DNA of 19,260 nt from Prolixibacteraceae bacterium. GTDB lineage: Bacteria; Bacteroidota; Bacteroidia; Bacteroidales; Prolixibacteraceae. Each line of letters starts with the position of its first letter. Within the stretch, counting starts at the first letter, position 1. A program made the translations under genes and the position numbers. Below, piece by piece: positions 6,846-15,600 of the stretch. The notes under the pieces were generated by a model that saw nothing but the letters and a program-made list of their open reading frames with translations, ran no database searches and was not told the origin of the DNA. The DNA is taken from contig DPRM01000065.1 of the NCBI GenBank assembly GCA_003537645.1, positions 19,372 through 38,631 of the forward strand. Reading direction: 5' to 3'.

Positions 6846-8792
6846 TTAATTCTTGCCAATCACTAGCCTGTTTTCGGCCATTCGGTTGTTAAATTGCTGT
6901 ACAATGGCTTTCTGTAATTGTTGTTCTTGTTGAAAATCAACAGTTCCAAGCAGATTTTTTGCGAGTTTTGGATCTTCTTTCCGGTTGTAGATGGCGGTTA
7001 ATTTGTCGTCGGTCAGGTAAAACACATAGTCGCCGCTTAAAAACTGGTACGAATCCTGAATATAATTAATTACAAAGCGCGGACTGTTTTTATCAAGCAA
7101 ATCATTTCCAAAAGCAATGTACTGAAACGGATAGTTCAGGTAACTAAGTATAGTTGGCATGATATCGATTTGTTGCGCCAGCCCATTGTCGATACCTTTA
7201 AAACTTCCGTCGGCTTTGTAAAAAAGGAGCGGAACCGCAAAGTGATTCACCGAAGTGTAATATTCCAGGATATCCGAGTCAACTGCATGATCGGCAGTTA
7301 TTACGAACAATGTATTTTCGAACCAGGGCATTTTTCTGGCCGTGTCGAAAAACTTCTGGAGCGACAAGTCTGTATAGCGAATACATTTGTTCAGCGGAAT
7401 CCTTCCTTCAGGAAATTTGCCTTTGTATTTCTCTGGAACTTCGTATGGGTGGTGCGACGAAACCGAGAAAACTGTGGTCAGGAAAGGTTCCTGCATAGTG
7501 TTCATCTCGCGGGCAAAAAACTGAAAATATGGTTCGTCCCAAACGCCCCAAATACCGTCGAAATCTCCCTCTTTGCCGTATTCGTTTAGCCCGAAATATT
7601 TCTGATAACCTGCAATTTTGGTGAATGCGTCGAAACCCATCGAGCCATTTGGCGCTCCGTGAAAAAAAGCGGTTTGGTATCCTTGCCCTGCCAGCAGTCC
7701 GGCAATGCTATTAATCGCGTTTCCAGACCGTTCTGAAATAATGTAAGGCAGCACCAGCGCCGGAATACTTGCGGTTACCGACGGAATCGCATCAATCGAT
7801 TTCCGCCCGTTGGCGAAAGCATTCGGAAATACAAGGCTTTCGTTGATTAGTGAATCTAAAAATGGAGTGTAACTTCGGTCGCGCGGATCTTCATAGTGTT
7901 GGTTGAGCCCACCAACAAATGCACGGTTGAAACTTTCAAGAATAATGATTACCACATTTTCTTTTCGGGTCGGGGCAACACTATCCGGAGTATGAACAGG
8001 GGAATAAATGCGCTCCAGTTCTTCGTCTGAAGTAAAAAAGCTTTTAGTTTCGAATGCTTTTTTTCCCCAGGTTCGCATGATGCAGAACGGAGTGTTTTGT
8101 ACCAGCGACATTTCTTCGGATGTGTTCACAAAAGCGCCGGCATTGTTCATGTTAATTGGGCGGGTACTGTGCCGCCATCCGCCACGCACTCCAATAACCG
8201 AGAGACCAAGCACAATAAAAATAATTGGAATTCCTGAAATAAAATATACGTAGGGATTCTTTATCCTGAAGGGTTTTGGTTTCAATATTGAGTAAAGCCC
8301 TGATAGTAAAACCATTAAAAAGATAAATATCAGCAGGATATACCAAAAATCATAAAAAAACCGAACGATAAGATTTGTGTTTCCAGCGTCGAAAGCAGCC
8401 ACATCGAACATGCTCGCAGTGGTTCTTTTCAGAATATAGCGGTAGTAAATAATGTCGATCAGGTTAAACGCGATTCCAGCACCGTTGCCAATCATAAAAA
8501 TCCATTTCAGACTTTTTTGGTACCAACCGGTAAATTTGAACCGGAAAGGCAAAAGAAAGAAAAGCATGTAAACTGCATTTAAATAGATCAATGCGCTGAT
8601 GTCGAACATTAAACCACCCCTCATGATGGTAAGAAACGATTGGAAAGTAACCTGCGGAAAAGAGGCGGTGTTGAACAGATAAAATAAAATACGGCACAAT
8701 GAGTAAAATCCCATTAGGATTGTAATTCTGTAGAGCAGAACCAGATACTCGTTGGCTTCGTGTCGCGTCTTATTTAGCCGTAGTTTCAACAT
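6846..8792 (-). CDS. LtaS/sulfatase-type membrane phosphotransferase or sulfatase
   Basis: A 648-residue inner-membrane protein with an LtaS-like layout: about five hydrophobic segments in the first 200 residues (near 20-42, 58-82, 96-116, 148-170, 182-202), then a large extracytoplasmic alkaline-phosphatase/sulfatase-fold domain. Metal-site candidates are E286 in IIILESFNR and D501-H502 in FVITADHA, with substrate-side H447/H448 in SVSSHHPYE. The position of the LtaS catalytic threonine appears to be S332 in NGRKSIDAIPS. Gram-negative Bacteroidota have no lipoteichoic acid, so it more likely transfers phosphoglycerol or phosphoethanolamine to a surface glycan or lipid, or is a sulfatase-like hydrolase. 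It is divergent from the ABC operon and has its own promoter candidate. Confidence 0.82.
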   Translation of the reverse strand: MLKLRLNKTRHEANEYLVLLYRITILMGFYSLCRILFYLFNTASFPQVTFQSFLTIMRGGLMFDISALIYLNAVYMLFFLLPFRFKFTGWYQKSLKWIFMIGNGAGIAFNLIDIIYYRYILKRTTASMFDVAAFDAGNTNLIVRFFYDFWYILLIFIFLMVLLSGLYSILKPKPFRIKNPYVYFISGIPIIFIVLGLSVIGVRGGWRHSTRPINMNNAGAFVNTSEEMSLVQNTPFCIMRTWGKKAFETKSFFTSDEELERIYSPVHTPDSVAPTRKENVVIIILESFNRAFVGGLNQHYEDPRDRSYTPFLDSLINESLVFPNAFANGRKSIDAIPSVTASIPALVLPYIISERSGNAINSIAGLLAGQGYQTAFFHGAPNGSMGFDAFTKIAGYQKYFGLNEYGKEGDFDGIWGVWDEPYFQFFAREMNTMQEPFLTTVFSVSSHHPYEVPEKYKGKFPEGRIPLNKCIRYTDLSLQKFFDTARKMPWFENTLFVITADHAVDSDILEYYTSVNHFAVPLLFYKADGSFKGIDNGLAQQIDIMPTILSYLNYPFQYIAFGNDLLDKNSPRFVINYIQDSYQFLSGDYVFYLTDDKLTAIYNRKEDPKLAKNLLGTVDFQQEQQLQKAIVQQFNNRMAENRLVIGKN

Positions 8793-8816
8793 TTTGTGGA
8801 TTCAATATTTCGGTTG

Positions 8817-8824
8817 CAAAAATA
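8817..8824 (-). promoter_or_regulatory. -7 box candidate for the LtaS-type gene
   Basis: On the minus strand TATTTTTG (8824 to 8817) matches TAnnTTTG exactly and lies 25 bases before the ATG, giving a short leader. No convincing -33 TTTG is present at 19-21 bases. Confidence 0.45.
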
Positions 8825-8894
8825 GCAGCTTATTTGATTTGTATTCGGATTTTGATGGTTTTGTAATTTACAGAGAAAAAATCCCTTCAAAACA

Positions 8895-8926
8895 TTTGGA
8901 TATCCATTTAAAATGATTTTAATTTG
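8895..8926 (+). promoter_or_regulatory. Promoter of the GntR/ABC operon
   Basis: A -33 box TTTG (8895-8898) and a -7 box TTAATTTG (8919-8926, one mismatch to TAnnTTTG) are separated by 20 bases, the spacing expected for Bacteroidota sigma factor ABfA. The start of transcription would fall near 8930-8935. The palindrome TGGATATCCA (8897-8906) overlaps the -33 box, and CATTT-A-AAATG (8905-8915) fills much of the spacer. Confidence 0.6.
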
Positions 8927-8947
8927 TGTCATACATTACTATGACAC
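8926..8947. promoter_or_regulatory. Operator-like palindrome, probably for the operon's GntR protein
   Basis: GTGTCATA-N6-TATGACAC is a perfect 8+8 bp inverted repeat. Its outer GT...AC and inner TA...TA fit the general pattern of GntR-family (HutC/YtrA-type) sites. It starts at the last base of the -7 box and covers the expected transcription start, where a bound repressor would block initiation. The GntR gene lies at 10581-10958 in the operon controlled. It also overlaps the ATG at 8941, supporting the later start at 8962 for the first gene. Confidence 0.7.
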
Positions 8948-8961
8948 TAAATAACTATGCC

Positions 8962-9780
8962 ATGATTGCAATTAACCAATTAACTTTTCACTACAAAAAA
9001 CAAAAGGCGCTGTTCGCTGATTTGTCATTTCATCAGGAAAACGGAAGTATTACTGGACTGCTCGGTAAAAATGGCGCCGGAAAATCGACACTACTTAAAC
9101 TGATGGCGGGCCTGCTGAAACCACAAACCGGACAGTTTGAGGTCAATGGTTTTAAGCCATTCGACCGTCAACCCGATTTTTTGGCTGATGTATTTATGGT
9201 TCCCGAAGAGTTCTCGTTTCCGCCGGTAGGTATTGATTGCTACGTAAAAGCAACAGCACCGCTCTACCCCAACTTCGGGTACGAAAAAATGGACAAAATC
9301 CTGGTGGAGTTTGAACTCGACCCTAAAAAGAACATCAACCGCCTCTCGCACGGGCAACGCAAAAAATTCCTGATTGCCTTCGCGCTGGCGACCAATTGCC
9401 GCTTGCTGATTTTGGACGAGCCGACCAATGGATTGGACATCCCATCAAAAAGCCTGTTCCGCAAAATTCTGGTCAGTTCGGTTACCGATGAACAGTTGGT
9501 GCTGATCTCGACCCACCAGGTGAAGGACATCGATACCATTATCGACAAAATTGTGATGCTCGATAACGGCGAAATTGTATTTAACGAAGAGGTGGTAAAC
9601 ATCAGTCAAAAATGGCAGTTCAAATCTGTTTCCAGCCTTTCAGGAATTGCAGACCCGATTTACCACGAAAAATGCCCGGGTGGTTACCGAATTATTACCA
9701 CAGCGATTGATGAAGATGAGACAGATATCGATATCGAGCTGTTATTCAATGCCATTGTTAGTAAAGCAAACTTAAATTAG
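8962..9780 (+). CDS. ABC transporter ATP-binding protein (YtrB-like)
   Basis: A 272-residue ATPase that should power the membrane protein encoded next. Walker A is GKNGAGKST (35-43), the signature is LSHGQRKK (128-135), Walker B is LLILDEP (148-154), the D-loop is NGLDI and the H-loop is STHQ with H185. The Q-loop glutamine seems to be glutamate (MVPEEF, E82). Earlier in-frame starts exist at 8926 (GTG) and 8941 (ATG), but both lie in the operator palindrome at the predicted transcription start; MIAINQLTFHY at 8962 is where this family normally begins. First gene of a four-gene unit (gaps of 7 and 1 bases, then an overlap). In related GntR-linked systems such ATPases respond to cell-envelope stress or peptides; the substrate here is unknown. 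Confidence 0.9.
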   Translation: MIAINQLTFHYKKQKALFADLSFHQENGSITGLLGKNGAGKSTLLKLMAGLLKPQTGQFEVNGFKPFDRQPDFLADVFMVPEEFSFPPVGIDCYVKATAPLYPNFGYEKMDKILVEFELDPKKNINRLSHGQRKKFLIAFALATNCRLLILDEPTNGLDIPSKSLFRKILVSSVTDEQLVLISTHQVKDIDTIIDKIVMLDNGEIVFNEEVVNISQKWQFKSVSSLSGIADPIYHEKCPGGYRIITTAIDEDETDIDIELLFNAIVSKANLN

Positions 9781-9787
9781 TAAAGCC

Positions 9788-10579
9788 ATGAAACAGAATA
9801 AATACTTTTCGGCGGAACGTTTTGCCCGTTTATTGCGAAACGACTTTTTAATACATAAGAAATCGTACTTGTTTACACTTGTAGGAATAAGTATTGCGGC
9901 CTATGCTCTAATGTATTATGCTATGATTACAACAAAACATGTAACTATAAACCAATACACTGGCTTTATCGTGTTTTATATGGTGGGTTTAGGAGTTGTT
10001 ATCGGTACTGCGTTTCCAGCCCTGACCAATCAGAATAAAGCAAGCAGTTTTTTGCTACTGCCTGCATCGACACTCGAAAAATACCTGGTTCAGTTTTTAA
10101 TCCGAATTGTCATCTTTATACCTGTTGCCCTGCTTATTTTCTGGATTTGCGCACATCTGGCCAAAGCGTCGCTAATTCCAAATCCTGAAATTGGATTTGA
10201 TCCTGAATTGAGCATTTCTGATTTCAGTTTTACAAGTCTTTTCAATCTTCTTTACTACAAAGACATTGCACCAATCTTGTTGGGCATTTTTTCAGGATAT
10301 TCACTTTTGTTTGCAGGTTCGGTTTACTTTAAACGGTTTGCCATTCCGAAAACACTGATATTTTTTGGAATCATCGTTGGCGTTGTTGCACTATCCTTTA
10401 AAGTGTTCTCTCATTTCTTTTTCCCCGTATCTGCAGCCAACTACACCATAAACCATCTGATCTATAAAATAAGCAGCGATACCGAAAATATCAAGTTATA
10501 CTTTTACATCATTTTTGGGTGTCCCTGGCTGTTTTTCCTGCCTCTGGCTTATTTCAAACTTAAAGAAAAAGAGGTTTAA
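9788..10579 (+). CDS. ABC-type membrane permease subunit (hypothetical)
   Basis: This 263-residue protein has about six hydrophobic segments (near 27-46, 57-78, 105-125, 160-178, 188-210, 238-256) and a positively charged N-terminus and C-terminus (KLKEKEV). It has no peptide motif I can name. Its place 7 bases after an ATPase gene and one base before a GntR gene makes it the likely membrane half of the transporter, comparable in role to the permeases of YtrA-type operons. The two conserved-looking features are the SSFLLLPASTLEKYL loop (about 90-104), which occurs in many Bacteroidota ABC-2-like permeases, and a long periplasmic stretch around 128-158. Function is inferred mainly from context. 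Confidence 0.7.
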   Translation: MKQNKYFSAERFARLLRNDFLIHKKSYLFTLVGISIAAYALMYYAMITTKHVTINQYTGFIVFYMVGLGVVIGTAFPALTNQNKASSFLLLPASTLEKYLVQFLIRIVIFIPVALLIFWICAHLAKASLIPNPEIGFDPELSISDFSFTSLFNLLYYKDIAPILLGIFSGYSLLFAGSVYFKRFAIPKTLIFFGIIVGVVALSFKVFSHFFFPVSAANYTINHLIYKISSDTENIKLYFYIIFGCPWLFFLPLAYFKLKEKEV

Positions 10580-10580
10580 C

Positions 10581-10958
10581 ATGGAATTTCAATCATCAAA
10601 AGGAATATTCCTTCAGATAGCCGACAGCCTTTGCCACCAGATTCTGGAAGGCTTGTTGAACCCGGGAGACCGCGTGCCATCGGTGCGCGACCTTGCCGAA
10701 GAGTATGAAGTAAACCGAAATACAGTAATGAGAACATATACCATTTTACAGGAAGCAGGCATTTTCGACAACAAACGCGGTATCGGATTCTTCATTTCCG
10801 AAAATGCCGTTGAACTGGTCAAGAACACCGAAAAAACCAACTTTTTTAGCCGTGAACTTCCTGAATTCATTAAAAAAGTGAAATTACTGAAACTGAACAG
10901 CAACGATTTAACCGAATTAGTCACCGAAATCAAAAACAACGACCATGAAAACCAGTAA
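10581..10958 (+). CDS. GntR-family transcriptional regulator, YtrA subfamily
   Basis: A short 125-residue regulator with the GntR winged-helix at about 8-72 (IADSLCHQILEGLLNPGDRVPSVRDLA..., NRNTVMRTYTILQEAG, RGIGFFI). The remaining 50 residues form a small helical tail, as in the YtrA subfamily, which has no large effector domain. The frame is open 66 bases further upstream inside the permease gene, but ATG 10581, one base after the permease stop, gives the normal family start. It very likely represses its own operon through the GTGTCATA palindrome at 8926-8947. The inducer may be sensed indirectly. Its 3' end overlaps the next gene by 14 bases. Confidence 0.92.
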   Translation: MEFQSSKGIFLQIADSLCHQILEGLLNPGDRVPSVRDLAEEYEVNRNTVMRTYTILQEAGIFDNKRGIGFFISENAVELVKNTEKTNFFSRELPEFIKKVKLLKLNSNDLTELVTEIKNNDHENQ

Positions 10959-11625
10959 CTATATTATCCTTGCATTTTTTGTATTTCTGCTTACAAGTAC
11001 CTTTATTTTATTTCTTGATGCCAAAATGCACAATAAAAACCATGGGCTGTATGGACAAGAAAAGAAATTGGAACCTTTTTCAGTTATAGTAGCTGAAGAC
11101 GGAGCTGAATTTAATATCAGAAATGGAGAAAATCCGCGAATTATGTGTTACTATACTTCGCCCGACACATGCACTTTCCCGGAATATAGCATCAGAAACG
11201 ATACGCTTTTTGTATTTGCCTGCAAGGAAACGAAAAAGCAGGGCAAAAGTCACGAAATTTATGGAAGGAACATAAAAAGCATTGTGGCAAAAGTTAATTC
11301 GAACGTAAGTTTGCAGCAATTTACAGCCGACACTTTAGATATAAAGCTCGACTATGCAATATTTAATGCGTTTTTCGATAAAACAAAAGGCACGACTGCT
11401 CAATTATCAATAACCGCTTTTACCTCCAAAATTAACCTGAATGGGGCTTCCCTCGAAAACTTGAATGTTAGCCTGAATAGAACAAAAATGAATTCATGGA
11501 ACAATTCAATAGCCCATATTTCGGGCTCTTTGGAAAATAGCTCCAGCCTGTCAATAGGTGCAATCCAAAAAATCAATCTCGATGTTGATTCAACCAGCAC
11601 CTACCAATTAAACAAATCCAAATAA
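10945..11625 (+). CDS. Membrane-anchored protein with GIN-like beta-repeat region
   Basis: A 226-residue protein with one N-terminal membrane segment (about 6-25) and the rest outside the cytoplasm. The C-terminal half alternates short hydrophobic strands with polar turns (LSITAFTSKINLNGASLENLNVSL, then HISGSLENSSSLSIGA), the pattern of the DUF2807 / GIN-type right-handed beta-helix head domain. The resemblance is structural, not a firm family match. The start overlaps the GntR gene by 14 bases, so it is translated together with the regulator and transporter. It could be a sensor, a ligand scaffold or a protein protected by the transporter; nothing in the sequence decides. Confidence 0.6.
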   Translation: MKTSNYIILAFFVFLLTSTFILFLDAKMHNKNHGLYGQEKKLEPFSVIVAEDGAEFNIRNGENPRIMCYYTSPDTCTFPEYSIRNDTLFVFACKETKKQGKSHEIYGRNIKSIVAKVNSNVSLQQFTADTLDIKLDYAIFNAFFDKTKGTTAQLSITAFTSKINLNGASLENLNVSLNRTKMNSWNNSIAHISGSLENSSSLSIGAIQKINLDVDSTSTYQLNKSK

Positions 11626-11702
11626 GTTGTAATTTACAGTCAGTCGATTAAACCTATTGGTTGAAAGCAAGTCATAGAAACCGTTGACCTAATTTTTTAC
11701 TT
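11626..11702 (+). other. Gap between the two ABC units
   Basis: No terminator hairpin and no convincing promoter are visible in these 77 bases. A short AACC-N4-GGTT inverted repeat lies at 11651-11662. TACTTGTG before the GTG start resembles a -7 box but is too close to the start codon to serve. Read-through from the GntR operon therefore remains possible. Confidence 0.4.
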
Positions 11703-12596
11703 GTGAAGATAACCATTGAAAACCTAAATAAAGTCTATCCCAATGGCAATCATGCCCTCAAAGATGTAAATCTTGAAATCAATAACGGGATGTTCGGATT
11801 ACTGGGGCCTAATGGCGCTGGCAAATCAAGCCTGATGCGCATTTTGGTAACTTTAATGCAGCCTTCGTCGGGAATTGTAAAAATGGATGGTTACGACCTT
11901 ACCAAAGACCGCGAGCAAATTCGCTCCATGCTGGGTTATCTTCCGCAGGATTTTCGCTTTTTCTCTCATCTCAAAACTTACGAATTCCTTGATTATGCTG
12001 CCCGTTTGGCCGGAATGAAGAACAGCAAAGAACGGAAACTGGCTGTTGACAAAATGCTGGAAGAAGTAGGTTTATTTGAAGCGCGCGACCGGCAGGCCAA
12101 CAAACTTTCAGGAGGGATGAAACGCCGCCTCGGTATTGCTCAGGCGCTGATTAACGAACCCAAAATCATTATTGTTGACGAACCAACAACTGGTCTCGAT
12201 CCTGAAGAACGTATCCGTTTCAGGAATTTGCTTTCTACTATTTCAACCCAGGATGTAGTTATCATTCTTTCGACCCACATTGTTGGCGACATTTCGAGCT
12301 CGTGTACTGATATGGCGCTGCTCAACAAGGGAGGTCTGGCATTTACGGGTTCGCCCGATCAGCTGGTAGCACGTGCCGAAGGAAAGGTTTGGCTAATTCA
12401 GGCAACAGAAGCTGAATACCTCGAAATCAACGAAAAATATCCGGTTATCTCGAATGTGCCCAACAGTGAAGGTTGGGAAATTCAGGTAGTAGCCGATTCC
12501 ATTAACGGTTACGAAGGGCAGAACATTGCGCCTAATCTCGAACACGCGTATGTGCATTTTATGGAAAGTAACTTAAATCAATGGACCGCAATATAA
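11703..12596 (+). CDS. ABC transporter ATP-binding protein, partner of the M1-like permease
   Basis: A 297-residue ATPase with Walker A GPNGAGKS (35-42), Q-loop LPQDF (Q82), signature LSGGMKRR (135-142), Walker B IIIVDEP (155-161), D-loop GLDP and H-loop H192. All ATPase elements look intact. The start is GTG at 11703, giving MKITIENLNKVYPNG, the usual start for this group; no ATG fits. The last 80 residues form the small C-terminal domain common in ABC-2 drug-type ATPases. The fused permease gene follows after 98 bases and is its natural partner. Substrate unknown. Confidence 0.93.
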   Translation: MKITIENLNKVYPNGNHALKDVNLEINNGMFGLLGPNGAGKSSLMRILVTLMQPSSGIVKMDGYDLTKDREQIRSMLGYLPQDFRFFSHLKTYEFLDYAARLAGMKNSKERKLAVDKMLEEVGLFEARDRQANKLSGGMKRRLGIAQALINEPKIIIVDEPTTGLDPEERIRFRNLLSTISTQDVVIILSTHIVGDISSSCTDMALLNKGGLAFTGSPDQLVARAEGKVWLIQATEAEYLEINEKYPVISNVPNSEGWEIQVVADSINGYEGQNIAPNLEHAYVHFMESNLNQWTAI

Positions 12597-12609
12597 TATT
12601 GACAATCAG

Positions 12610-12688
12610 ACAATTTACCATTGACTATTTTAATGCGGCTGCTATGAACAGAACAAATCGTAAATTGTAAATAATTAAATTGTAAATA
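12610..12688. repeat. Intergenic repeat element: inverted and direct copies
   Basis: The gap between ATPase and permease genes holds ACAATTTACCATT (12610-12622) and its near-inverse AATCGTAAATTGT (12656-12668, 12 of 13 pairs). The 13-base word TAAATTGTAAATA also occurs twice in tandem (12661-12673 and 12676-12688). It looks like a decayed low-complexity intergenic repeat, not a promoter or terminator. Confidence 0.75.
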
Positions 12689-12694
12689 ACATAT

Positions 12695-15600
12695 ATGATT
12701 TCACCTCATAACATTCTGTCAATTGCCAAATACGAGATAACCACGCTGTTGCGGAGCTGGTTTTTCCGGATTTTTGCCTTGCTGGCCATTGTGATTTCGT
12801 TCTTCTTTAATATGGGAACATTGTTAATGGACAATAATGGCGCCGGTAACTGGAACATGAAAGCCATTTCGTCGGTTATTCCATACGTAAATCTCATCAT
12901 GCTGAATTTGGTTCAGGCAATTATTGCAATTTTTTTGGCTTCGGATTTCCTGAAACGCGATAAAAAGCTCGATACTACCGATGTTATATACATTCGTTCG
13001 ATGTCGAACGGCGAATATGTAGCCGGAAAAACAATCGGGAACCTGGTGGTTTTCATTATCCTGAACCTGATTATTCTTTTGGAAGCGCTTATTTTTAACA
13101 TGATTGCCGAAAATGTGACGGTAAATTGGATAGCTTACATCGAGTATTTTCTGATTATCAGTCTTCCAACCTTGTTGTTTATTCTTGGGCTTTCGTTTTT
13201 TGTAATGAGTGTTCTTAAAAATCAGGCAATTACCTTTATCCTTCTGCTTGGTTATGTGGCAATTACTATTTTCTATCTCAATACGAAATACTACTTTCTG
13301 TTCGATTACATGGCTTACAGCATGCCTTTGCTGAAGTCTGACTTTATGGGATTTGGTAATCTTAGAGCGATTCTTATCCACCGTGGAATGTATGCCAGTT
13401 TTGGGGTTGCCTTTATTTTTCTCACAATTTCGCTCCTGAAACGCTTGCCGCAAAGTCCTTTCAGTAATAAAGTTACACTACTGCCCGCACTTATATTTTT
13501 TGCCGGTGGAGTCTGGCTTGGAAATATGCATGTTTCTACGTTTGTTAACAATCAGGCGCTTAGAGAAAATATTCGCTTATTAAACGATGCCAACCAAGCC
13601 GTTCCGCGCTTAAAAGTTGAAAGTTATGTTATTGAACTCAGTCACAGCGGTACCAATCTCGAAGTGAGCTCAAAACTTAAAGTGAGCAATTCACATCCGG
13701 AAACGATCGATCGTTTTATTTTCAGCTTGAACCCGGGATTGAAACTGAATAAAGTAAGTTTCAACGGACAGGAAGCCAATGTAAAACGCGAGCTTCAGCT
13801 GATCGAATTTTCAGGATTGAAACTAGAGCCGGGCGAAACGGCCGAACTTGAATTTAATTACAGCGGAAATCTGAACGAAGCTGCCAGTTTTCTAGATGTT
13901 GACGATAAAACCCTTCAGGAAGCATACAAAGCGTTTATGTTTCAAATTGATAAACGGTCGGCCATCGTGTCGTCCGAATTTGTTTTGCTGACACGTGAGA
14001 GCAACTGGTACCCAATTGCAGGTACCGGATTTGGAAAAACCAGCAAGCAATGGATGCAAAAGCAGTTCAGTAAGTTCGAAATTACAGTTAAGACAAAACC
14101 CGGACTTACAGCTATTTCGCAAGGGAAACCAGAAGTGATTGATGGAAGTTTCCATTTTACCAGCAAGCATAACCTGCCGCAGATATCGCTGGTTATTGGC
14201 CAGTATGTTCAGAAAACCGATACCATCGACGGACTTGAATTCAATTTGTACCACCACAAAGATCATGACTATTTTACCGAATTTTTTGAACCGGTAAAAG
14301 ACACAATTCCCGATTTAATAGGTACTGCTTTAAAGGATTACGAACGGAAAATTGACATGTATTATCCTTTCGAGCGGTTTAATCTGGTTGAAGTTCCGGC
14401 TCAGTTTTATTCATATTCGCGCATTTTGATTGGCGAAAGCGAACAAGTACAACCCGAAACCATCCTTTTCCCTGAAAGAGGCTTGTTAATTAATGAAGCC
14501 GATTTTGCAGGAAGTGTCGTAAGAATGGAACGGTGGGGACGTGGCGACCAGGCGAGTACGACTCCTGAAGAGAAAAAAGTAATGGCTTTTAATAACTTTT
14601 TATCGCTTTTTACTCAGGCAGCTGCCAGACCCAATTTCAACAGAAGTCAGGGTGAAGTGCAGGTTGAAGAGAAGTCAAATCCATTGTACTTTTTCCCCCT
14701 GTTTTATAACCATGCTTACTTTGTTCAGTCAGACGAGTGGCCTATTACCGATCGTATTTTCGAATCGTATCTGAAACAGTCTTCCGAATCGGGAGCTATG
14801 GGATGGATGCGCAACATGCAGGGAATGACCGAAAACGAACAAGCCAACCTGGCTTTGCTCGACTATTCGTTTGCTGAGTTGCTCGATGATCCGGCCAGAG
14901 TGCAGATTATCGACAATGTAATTCAGCTAAAAGGCTCAACACTTTTCTCTATCATCAAACGTAAGGCGGGCGACGACGCTTTCGACGATTTCATGTTTAA
15001 CTTCCTGAAAAGTATTCGGTTTAATTCAACGACCATCGAAGATTTTAACGACCGCATTCAGCGTGAATTTAGTACCGACCTGCTTCCGTATATGGGGAAA
15101 TGGTTCAACAGCAAAGAATTACCTGGTTATTTAATTGGTGGCGTCAGAGCGGTGAATGTTCTTGATGGCGACCGGTTGAAAGCGATGGTCAAATTCAGGA
15201 TAACGAATACCGAATCGACTGAAGGGATTATTTTGGTTCAGTTCAGGCTTGGAGAAGGCGGCGGTCCCGGTCGCGGACGATTTGGTGGTGGTGGGGCAAA
15301 CATGGAAACTATTGACAAGCTGGTACACCTCGAAGGCACGCAAACCAAAGAATTGAGCTTCCTGCTCGATGGCACACCCCGTAACATTACCATTAATACT
15401 TTTACTTCACGCAATATTCCTGCTGAACTCAGGCTGCCACTCGATAATATTGAAGAAGATACGAAGGCAACTCCTTTTGAAGGCGAAAAAATTCTGGATG
15501 TTCCGGTTCGTTTGGCCGAAGATGGAGAATTTATCAGCGACGACGAAGATCCAAGTTTCAGGTTTACTGTTTCCGACGATAAAAGCCTTTTGCAAAAGTT

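Noticed and set aside
7170..7589. Open frame of 139 codons on the plus strand within the LtaS-type gene
   Set aside because: Shadow of the real minus-strand gene, which has intact sulfatase motifs throughout.
11671..11676. GTCATA as a second GntR half-site before the second ABC ATPase gene
   Set aside because: Only a partial half-site without a matching inverse copy; expected by chance.
12824..13453. Open frame of 209 codons on the minus strand inside the fused permease gene
   Set aside because: It mirrors the membrane-segment coding region, has basic low-complexity content and no family resemblance.
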